This document shows, in pieces, positions 54,784 through 60,412 of a DNA stretch of 60,412 nucleotides. Made by a program: the position numbers and the translations under genes. Origin of the DNA: Accumulibacter sp. (GTDB lineage Bacteria; Pseudomonadota; Gammaproteobacteria; Burkholderiales; Rhodocyclaceae); NCBI RefSeq assembly GCF_023806565.1, contig NZ_JAMTDV010000135.1, forward strand, positions 1-60,412, given 5' to 3'. Under the pieces are notes generated by a model that made no database searches, had not been told where the DNA came from, and was given only the letters and a program-made list of their open reading frames with translations. Within the stretch, counting starts at the first letter, position 1. Each line of letters starts with the position of its first letter.

Positions 54784-55530
54784 TCAGGCCGCCACCGCCT
54801 CGGTCACGGACGGGTAGCGATGCGGCGAGATGCGCCGCATTTCGGATTCGATCCAGGTGGCCGCGAGCGCGTTGATTTTCGCAGCGCTCTTGCCGGCGGG
54901 ATCGATCGGTGGCCCGATACTGACGGTGATCAATCCCGGGGAAATGGCGAAACGACTCTTTGGCCAGATCTCGCCCGCGTCGTGGGCCACCGGTACCACC
55001 TTGGCCCCGCTGCGCACCGCGAGTTGGGCGCCCCCCGGCTTGTAACGCGAAGTCGTTCCCGGTGCGACGCGCGTTCCCTCCGGGAAGATCACCACCCAGT
55101 AGCCGGCCGCCAGGCGTTCCCGTCCCTTTTCGACGACCTGTTTCAATGCATCCTTGGCCGCCGCACGATCGATCGAGATCATCTTCATCGCTGCCAGACT
55201 CCAGCCAAAAAACGGCACGCGCAGTAGTTCCTTCTTGAACACGAAGACCAATGGTGGAAAGATTGCCTGCAGTCCGACGGTTTCCCACGCCGACTGGTGT
55301 TTGGCCATCACGACCGAAGGTTCCGTCGGCATGTTCTCACGACCGAGGACGCGATGTCGTACGCCGAGTACATGGCGGCAGAGGGCCAGCGCCGCATCGC
55401 GCCAGATGGCAAAGAGCCAATAACGCACGCCGATCGGCAAGACCACGGCCAGGGAAATGAGTCCTCCGACGACCATCGTCAATAGGCTGACCAGGATCAG
55501 GTACAGCGCGGTACGCAGCCCGGCCATCAC
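54784..55530 (-). CDS. plsC: 1-acyl-sn-glycerol-3-phosphate acyltransferase family protein
   Basis: A membrane acyltransferase of 248 residues, predicted to acylate lysophosphatidic acid in phospholipid synthesis. One or two N-terminal hydrophobic segments precede the catalytic HQSAWE motif (His78; HX4E rather than the usual HX4D), and the acceptor motif FPEGTRVAPG. Many betaproteobacterial relatives share HQSAWET, so the change is probably lineage-typical. It overlaps the gmhB stop by four bases. Confidence 0.9.
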   Translation of the reverse strand: MMAGLRTALYLILVSLLTMVVGGLISLAVVLPIGVRYWLFAIWRDAALALCRHVLGVRHRVLGRENMPTEPSVVMAKHQSAWETVGLQAIFPPLVFVFKKELLRVPFFGWSLAAMKMISIDRAAAKDALKQVVEKGRERLAAGYWVVIFPEGTRVAPGTTSRYKPGGAQLAVRSGAKVVPVAHDAGEIWPKSRFAISPGLITVSIGPPIDPAGKSAAKINALAATWIESEMRRISPHRYPSVTEAVAA

Positions 55531-56063
55531 GACCGCAGGAGATAGTCGGTTGCCGCCGCCAGGTCGGGGAACACCAGTGTGCCTTCCGGCAGCCCTCCAT
55601 CGGCCTGTGTTTGCGTTCCCTTGCCGGTCATTACCAGCAGCGGTATCGCACCGACCGCAGAAGCGGCCTGCAGGTCGCGCAGCGAATCACCGACGGCAGG
55701 AGTTCCCGGCAGATCTATGTTGAAGCAGTTGGCGATTCGCTCCAGCATACCGGTCTTGGGCTTGCGGCAGTTGCAGCCGGAGTCGATCGAATGCGGGCAG
55801 TAGAATATCGCGTCGATGCGTCCGCCGGCCTCGTGCACGGCGCGATGCATCTTGTCGTGGATGGCGTTCAGCGTATCCATATCGAACAGGCCGCGCCCGA
55901 TGCCGGACTGGTTGGTGGCGACCACCACGCGATAACCGGCCTGGTTCAGTCTTGCAATCGCCTCGATGCTGCCCGGGATCGGTCGCCATTCGGCCGGCGA
56001 CTTGATGAACTGGCGCGAGTCGTAGTTGATGACGCCATCGCGGTCGAGAATGACGAGTTTCAT
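55527..56063 (-). CDS. gmhB: D-glycero-beta-D-manno-heptose 1,7-bisphosphate 7-phosphatase
   Basis: A HAD-superfamily phosphatase of 178 residues in LPS heptose synthesis. The catalytic DRDGVINYDS (nucleophile Asp7, acid/base Asp9), the zinc-binding CPHSIDSGCNCRKP loop that marks GmhB, and TNQSGIGRGLF are all present. It overlaps glyS and plsC by four bases on each side. Confidence 0.95.
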   Translation of the reverse strand: MKLVILDRDGVINYDSRQFIKSPAEWRPIPGSIEAIARLNQAGYRVVVATNQSGIGRGLFDMDTLNAIHDKMHRAVHEAGGRIDAIFYCPHSIDSGCNCRKPKTGMLERIANCFNIDLPGTPAVGDSLRDLQAASAVGAIPLLVMTGKGTQTQADGGLPEGTLVFPDLAAATDYLLRS

Positions 56064-58132
56064 ACCGCGAGCTTCGAAATGTCTGCCACTGCGTTGAGCT
56101 GCGCGAAGAGGACTTTGAGCAGGCCGAGACGGTTGCCACGCAGCAGGGGCTCGGGCACGTTGACCATCACTTCGTCGAAGAAGCGGTCTACGTCTGCGCG
56201 TATTGCGGCGAGTACCTTGAGCGCGTCCGCATAGTCTTCGTTGGCGACGTGCGAACGGACCAGCGGCGAGAGCAACACGACCCGCTGGAATAGGTTCTTC
56301 TCGGCCTCTTCCTCGAGCAGCGCGATGCCCGGTTCCGGCAACTCATCCTCGGCCTTCCTGAGGATGTTGCCGATACGCTTGTTGGCCGCGGCCAAGGCCC
56401 GCGACTCGGGCAAGGCCAGAAATTCACTGACTGCCGCCAGCCTGGCGGGAACCAGGTCGATCCGCGTCGGCCGCTGCGCCAGCACCGCCTCGATGACGTC
56501 GGGAGCATGGCCGGCCTCCCTGAGCATGCCACGCAAGCGGTCAAGAAGGAAGGTGAGCAGGGAATCATGGACTGCTGTGAGCGCGATCCCCTGCTTGCCG
56601 AGTTCCGCCGCCGCGTCGCGGATCAGTTCTCCGAGGTCGAGCGGCAAGGAGGTTTCCATGAGGATTCGCAGCACGCCGAGCGCAGCCCGCCGCAGACCGA
56701 AAGGATCCTTGTCACCGGTCGGCAGTTGTCCGATCCCGAAGAAGCCCACCAGGGAGTCGAGCTTGTCGGCGAGTGCGGCAGCGCAGGCGACGTTACCTGC
56801 GGGCAAGTCGTCACCGGCGAAACGCGGCCGGTAATGTTGTTCGATGGCGTCGGCAACTACCGGCAGGCCGCCTTCGTGCAGCAGGTAGTAGCGCCCCATG
56901 ATTCCTTGCAACTCGGGAAACTCGCCAACCATGTCGGTCAGCAGGTCGATCTTGGCGAAGAGCGCCGCGCGTTCTGCGAGATTGCCATCCGCCCCGAGCT
57001 TTTCGGCGATGTTCCGCGCGACGCGGCCCATCCGTTGCGCGCGATCGCCAAGTGAGCCGAGTTTGTGGTGATAGACGACGCTGCCAAGGCGAACGACTCG
57101 GCTGGCAAAACCATTCTTGCGGTCCTGGTCGTAAAAGAAGCGCGCGTCCGACAGGCGCGGGCGCACCACGCGCTCGTTGCCGTGAATGATCTGGCTCGGA
57201 TCATCGACCTGCATGTTCGAGACGATCAGGAAGCGGTTGCGCAGTTTCCCTTGACGATCCAGCAGCGGGAAGTACTTCTGATTCTGTTGCATCGTCAGGA
57301 TCAGGCATTCCTGCGGTACCGCGAGGAATTCCGGGTCGAATTCGCCAACATAGACCGCCGGCCATTCAACCAGTGACGTCACCTCGTCGAGCAGACCTTC
57401 GGCCGAATCGATGTGGGCATCGAATTCTCTGGCCGCTGCGTCGAGTTGCTCGGCAATCGCTCGACGCCGCTGGGCAAAGGCCGCGATCACCTTCGCCGCG
57501 GCAAGCTTGGCCGGATAATCGGCGGCTTGATCGATGACGATTTCGCCGGCAGACAGGAAGCGGTGACCGAGCGTTGTCCGCCCGCTCGTCAATCCGAGCA
57601 CGTTGCCGGGAACGACACGGCTTCCATGCAGGAGAACCAGACCGTGCACGGGGCGAACGAACTGGTGTTCCGAACTTCCCCAGCGCATGAGCTTGGCGAT
57701 CGGCAGCTTCTTCAGCGCCTGCGCGACGATTTCGGCCAGATGCTCGGCAAGGTCTTCGCCTTTCTTCTCGCGACGGGCGACGAAATATTCGCCCTTGCCG
57801 TCGGCCACCTTGTGCAACTGGTCGAAAGTGACGCCGGCGGCGCGCATGAAGCCCTCCAGCGCTCGGCTCGGCCGTCCTGCCTCGTCGACCGCGCCGGCGA
57901 CCGCGGGGCCCTTCTTTTCGAGAAGGCGGTCTGGCTGCCGCTCGGCAACCTCCGTGACGATCAGCGCCAGACGCCGGGGGGTGGCGTAGGGAGTGCATGT
58001 GCTCTCGACGCTGGTGAATTGTTGCGCCTGCAGAGCCGAGAAGACGGTGTCGGCAAAGGCCTCGGAGAGTGCTTTCAGCGACTTTGGCGGCAACTCCTCG
58101 GTGCGCAGCTCGATCAGGAGGGCATCTTTCAT
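56060..58132 (-). CDS. glyS: Glycyl-tRNA synthetase beta subunit
   Basis: The large beta subunit of the bacterial alpha2beta2 glycyl-tRNA synthetase, 690 residues. Family features are LLIELRTEELPPKSLKAL at the start, TPYATPRRLALIV, WGSSEHQFVRPVHGLVLL and LIVSNMQVDDPSQIIHGNERV, with a C-terminal DALR-like helical domain. The ATG at 58132 gives the canonical MKDALLIELRTEELP opening. It starts one base after the glyQ stop and shares ATGA with gmhB. Confidence 0.97.
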   Translation of the reverse strand: MKDALLIELRTEELPPKSLKALSEAFADTVFSALQAQQFTSVESTCTPYATPRRLALIVTEVAERQPDRLLEKKGPAVAGAVDEAGRPSRALEGFMRAAGVTFDQLHKVADGKGEYFVARREKKGEDLAEHLAEIVAQALKKLPIAKLMRWGSSEHQFVRPVHGLVLLHGSRVVPGNVLGLTSGRTTLGHRFLSAGEIVIDQAADYPAKLAAAKVIAAFAQRRRAIAEQLDAAAREFDAHIDSAEGLLDEVTSLVEWPAVYVGEFDPEFLAVPQECLILTMQQNQKYFPLLDRQGKLRNRFLIVSNMQVDDPSQIIHGNERVVRPRLSDARFFYDQDRKNGFASRVVRLGSVVYHHKLGSLGDRAQRMGRVARNIAEKLGADGNLAERAALFAKIDLLTDMVGEFPELQGIMGRYYLLHEGGLPVVADAIEQHYRPRFAGDDLPAGNVACAAALADKLDSLVGFFGIGQLPTGDKDPFGLRRAALGVLRILMETSLPLDLGELIRDAAAELGKQGIALTAVHDSLLTFLLDRLRGMLREAGHAPDVIEAVLAQRPTRIDLVPARLAAVSEFLALPESRALAAANKRIGNILRKAEDELPEPGIALLEEEAEKNLFQRVVLLSPLVRSHVANEDYADALKVLAAIRADVDRFFDEVMVNVPEPLLRGNRLGLLKVLFAQLNAVADISKLAV

Positions 58133-58133
58133 C

Positions 58134-59033
58134 TCATGACACCCCTGCACTGGCCTTGCACATCGGGAAGCCAAGCGCCTGACGGGAATCGTGGTAAGCC
58201 TGCGCCACTTCACGCGCCAGGGCACGTACGCGGCCGATGTAGGCAGCGCGTTCGGTTACCGAAATGGCGCCGCGGGCATCGAGCAGATTGAAGGTGTGCG
58301 AACACTTCATGACCATCTCGTAGCCGGGGAGGGCGAGTCCGGCCGCGACCAGACGCCGCGCTTCGGATTCGTGTTCGCTGAAGTGGCGGAACAGCAGGTC
58401 GACGTTGGAATGTTCGAAGTTGTACTTCGATTGCTCGACCTCGTTCTGGTGATAAACGTCCCCGTACGTCACCCGATAGCCGGGTCCCTCGGCCCAGACC
58501 AGGTCGAAGACGTTCTCGACTCCCTGCAGATACATCGCCAGGCGCTCGATGCCGTAGGTGATTTCACCCAGCACCGGCCTGCAGGGCAGCGAGCCGACTT
58601 CCTGGAAATAGGTGAACTGCGTCACCTCCATGCCGTCCAGCCACACTTCCCACCCGAGTCCCCAGGCGCCCAGCGTCGGGCTTTCCCAGTCGTCCTCGAC
58701 GAAGCGGACATCGTGCTGGTCGGTGTCGATTCCCAGCGCGCGCAACGAGTCCAGATAGAGGTCCTGAATGTTCGATGGGGAAGGTTTGAGCACCACCTGG
58801 TACTGGTAATAGTGTTGCAGGCGGTTCGGGTTCTCGCCATAACGGCCGTCCTTCGGCCTGCGCGACGGTTGCACGTACGCCGCGTTCCACGGTTCCGGGC
58901 CGATGGCACGAAGAAAGGTCGCGGTGTGGAAGGTGCCTGCACCCACTTCGACGTCGTATGGCTGCAGCAGGGCGCAACCCTGTTTGTCCCAGAAATCCTG
59001 GAGACGAAGAATCACTTCCTGAAACGTGGGCAT
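58134..59033 (-). CDS. glyQ: Glycyl-tRNA synthetase alpha subunit
   Basis: The catalytic alpha subunit, 299 residues. [20 protein letters not shown] opens the protein; [36 protein letters not shown] and [11 protein letters not shown] are hallmark class II catalytic stretches. No Shine-Dalgarno is obvious before the ATG, but the start is fixed by conservation. It heads the five-gene minus-strand operon. Confidence 0.97.
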   Translation of the reverse strand: MPTFQEVILRLQDFWDKQGCALLQPYDVEVGAGTFHTATFLRAIGPEPWNAAYVQPSRRPKDGRYGENPNRLQHYYQYQVVLKPSPSNIQDLYLDSLRALGIDTDQHDVRFVEDDWESPTLGAWGLGWEVWLDGMEVTQFTYFQEVGSLPCRPVLGEITYGIERLAMYLQGVENVFDLVWAEGPGYRVTYGDVYHQNEVEQSKYNFEHSNVDLLFRHFSEHESEARRLVAAGLALPGYEMVMKCSHTFNLLDARGAISVTERAAYIGRVRALAREVAQAYHDSRQALGFPMCKASAGVS

Positions 59034-59207
59034 GGGAGGACTTCGGACGGAACCAGAAGCCGCGATTCTACTTGGTTTCTCCCTGGACAAGAACCCGCTT
59101 CGTCGTCGCCGCCGGCGCTGGCGACACGGTAGGGCTGGCGGCCTATCAACGACACCAAGCACGGGGGGCGGAATTGGCTTTGCACTTTCGGCGCGAGGAG
59201 CACCTGA
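59034..59207. other. glyQ leader region
   Basis: The minus-strand leader of glyQ. I saw no T-box, tRNA-like or promoter motif that stands out. Confidence 0.3.
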
Positions 59208-59545
59208 TCAAGATGGCCTGCCGCGGTGCTTTACCAAGGTCATCGACGTACCCTGACCACACTGACGTCCGCGGGCACCAGGCGCCCCGCGTCCCGGTTC
59301 GGGCGCGCGGGCTGCATGCGCGTCGCCTGAACCGGCGAGTGGGGCGTGTCCATTCATCGTAGTTCGTTCTTGGATCTTCCCGAGGAGATTTCCAGCGATC
59401 GCACCGAAGAGGTCCACGATCGGGGTTGGTTGCTCATCGTTGTAACCGACAACAAGCAGCAATGGCGAGAGGCCGAGAACGGAAATTGCGAAAAAAACCT
59501 GAGCACCTGATGTGGTGGTGCGCCAGACTGCGGAGGAGTAGTCAT
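59208..59545 (-). pseudogene. Possible frameshifted small membrane protein after the attC-like site
   Basis: An ATG at 59545, 16 bases beyond the attC-like core, starts MTTPPQSGAPPHQVLRFF. The frame breaks at a run of seven T (plus-strand A7 at 59491-59497). One extra T would continue into FAISVLGLSPLLLVVGYND and IVDLFGAIAGNLLGKI, a membrane-like sequence, ending at 59208. The last 50 residues look like junk, so the true end is unclear. It could be a second gene cassette or a chance frame; no family is recognised. Confidence 0.25.
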
Positions 59546-59561
59546 GACCCGCACCTATGAG

Positions 59562-59619
59562 GCATAACGTCCAAATTCAGCGGCGAGCGAAGCGAGTCCG
59601 TTGCAATGCAGTGTTCGGC
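59562..59619 (-). repeat. attC-like integron recombination site
   Basis: On the minus strand a 58-base element starts GCCGAAC and ends GTTATGC, the outer 7-base boxes of an attC (consensus RYYYAAC and GTTRRRY, each imperfect here). The arms CTGCATTGCAACGG and CGCTGAATTTGGAC around a CTCGCTTCGCTCG centre pair imperfectly. The upstream gene ends inside it, and its translated tail NTALQRTRFARR is of a kind typical of reading into such sites. Confidence 0.5.
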
Positions 59620-59783
59620 AAATTTGCTGGATTGACCGGGGGAGCCAAGACCTGGACGCCTGCCGCCTTAAGTCTGGCTTCGCCAAGCTGTATTTCTTTG
59701 AACAGTGCATCCAGATTGTTGCCATACTTGATGCCAATCGCGTCCTTGATCGCATGAACTTCCATCATGATTTCGTCAGCCAT
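59577..59783 (-). CDS. Small partner (antitoxin-like) protein of the PIN gene
   Basis: A 68-residue protein starting MADEIMMEVHAIKDAIGIKY. The pattern EVHAIKDAIGIKYGNNLDAL resembles the small proteins that follow PIN-domain toxins in a recurrent two-gene arrangement (partner with a ...NLDALF... stretch). Its ATG overlaps the end of the PIN gene by eight bases. The last 12 residues are encoded by the attC-like site, and the stop lies inside it. Function as an antitoxin is inferred from context. Confidence 0.6.
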   Translation of the reverse strand: MADEIMMEVHAIKDAIGIKYGNNLDALFKEIQLGEARLKAAGVQVLAPPVNPANLPNTALQRTRFARR

Positions 59784-60257
59784 CGTTATTTCCTCCAAGA
59801 AGCTCCTCGGGAGTACATATGATCGGGAGGAGCAATCCGATTGTCTCAAGATACACGGCAATTTTTTCCTGAATCACTGGATTGGCAATGTGATGGCAAT
59901 TCCAGGTCAGTAGAAAATCAACGTGATGCAGTGTCGAAACCGCAATATGAAGCGCATCCTCAATCGCCCCGGCAGGAATAATGACTTGTTCAATAGGCGA
60001 TTTGGCCAGGCGAATCATGTCTTGGGTTACCGCGAGACGGATATCCCCTCAAGTGCCGCAAGCCTTTTCTGCGAAGCTACAGGATCGCCAGCGGCGCACT
60101 CTTGCCAGACCAACTGTGAAACAAGCGGTTCCTAATCCGAGCGTAGCTCCCACCAAGCCAGCGCTATTTGCTGATGAGCGGCACCGATAATAATCTTGCT
60201 TGGGCGCGCCGTCAGACAGCTGATCACGGAGGTTTCAACGTGGATACTGCGCTTCAT
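59776..60257 (-). pseudogene. Decayed PIN-domain (VapC-like) toxin gene
   Basis: A 160-codon frame with two breaks. It starts ATG at 60257 (AAAGGA upstream) as MKRSIHVETSVISCLTARPS, the PIN opening with an acidic Glu8. A TAG at codon 42 (60132-60134) interrupts WWELRSD-EPLVSQLVWQEC. A one-base loss near 60031-60038 then shifts frame. The remainder (LAVTQDMIRLAK, EDALHIAVSTLHHVDFLLTW) carries the second acidic cluster and the TWNCHHIAN end of this PIN group. Both lesions together make a working toxin very unlikely. Confidence 0.75.
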
Positions 60258-60412
60258 GAATTCAGTCCTTTTGTGGAAACCGTGGCCTGTCCGCTAATAT
60301 TTCGGGTTGAATGAAAAGTTACATTAATTGAGCCTGGCCCCTTTTAACGCTTATTAATTGAGCCTGAAAATCATCTAGCCGGCCTCCCGCCACCGAGGAG
60401 GTAGTGGGCTAA
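60258..60412. other. Accessory end with a short direct repeat
   Basis: AT-richer sequence than the surroundings, with no gene seen. It holds two copies of ATTAATTGAGCCTG (60323-60336 and 60353-60366), described separately. Confidence 0.4.
60323..60366. repeat. Direct repeat ATTAATTGAGCCTG, two copies
   Basis: Identical 14-base copies lie 30 bases apart, separated by GCCCCTTTTAACGCTT. On the minus strand this reads CAGGCTCAATTAAT around AAAAGGGGC, resembling short repeats that accompany REP-associated tyrosine transposases in environmental proteobacteria. No transposase lies within the window. Confidence 0.5.

Noticed and set aside
1-60412. tRNA, rRNA or CRISPR arrays
   Set aside because: No T-arm/acceptor pattern, no rRNA-like conserved stretch and no regularly spaced repeats were seen in any intergenic region.

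Overview
The window is GC-rich, densely coded bacterial DNA. Gene content points to a betaproteobacterium of the Rhodocyclales / Candidatus Accumulibacter kind. The evidence is a PEP-CTERM secreted protein plus the PEP-CTERM-associated acyltransferase, a phasin, the glyQ-glyS-gmhB-plsC-metalloprotease block, and hslVU close to grpE-dnaK-dnaJ. The taxonomic call is an inference from gene families; no 16S gene, other rRNA, tRNA or CRISPR array was seen.

Layout. (1) 1-4.0 kb: dapA, bamC, an OsmC-type peroxidase and an arginase-family ureohydrolase, all on +. (2) 4.3-9.0 kb: a CoA-transferase with an unusual C-terminal extension, a Uma2 nuclease-like gene and a DASS anion symporter. (3) 9.0-14.4 kb, all on -: a PEP-CTERM protein with a good terminator and a -24/-12 (sigma-54) type promoter, cysK, a phasin, the PEP-CTERM acyltransferase and a zinc alcohol dehydrogenase. 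(4) 14.6-23.4 kb: an overlapping potABCD polyamine-uptake operon, a gamma-glutamyltransferase, a membrane GGDEF protein and the cobalamin genes cbiB-cobD. (5) 23.6-29.1 kb: a second Uma2 gene, a YjbQ-like gene, and an AcoR-type sigma-54 activator divergent from an aldehyde dehydrogenase and a DUF779 gene, with a sigma-54 promoter and tandem palindromes between them. (6) 29.3-35.0 kb on -: a TPR/outer-membrane-barrel protein, an HlyD-type adaptor, a MacB-type ATPase and two FtsX-like permeases, probably one export system. (7) 35.5-44.1 kb: a STAS protein, hslVU, a Ser/Thr kinase fused to a cyclic-nucleotide-binding-like domain (-), and grpE, dnaK and dnaJ, with sigma-32 promoters before grpE and dnaK. 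(8) 44.2-48.5 kb: a branched-chain amino-acid-type binding protein, a coiled-coil periplasmic protein, an ABC-F ATPase (YbiT type) and a LysE exporter. (9) 48.5-51.8 kb on -: four overlapping genes for a beta-propeller, a polysaccharide deacetylase, a sterol-desaturase-like membrane hydroxylase and a solo HD (p)ppGpp-hydrolase-like protein. (10) 52.1-59.0 kb on -: gloA, a PepSY protein, and the glyQ-glyS-gmhB-plsC-metalloprotease operon. (11) 59.2-60.4 kb: a small accessory end with an attC-like site, a decayed PIN toxin and its partner, and short direct repeats.

The parts most worth a second look are the attC-like cassette end, the four-gene overlapping envelope/alarmone operon, the two sigma-54 promoters with candidate activator sites, the TPR-barrel protein tied to an ABC exporter, the kinase divergent from the heat-shock cluster, and the extended CoA-transferase. 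I saw no complete, clearly novel multi-gene system; these are candidates.
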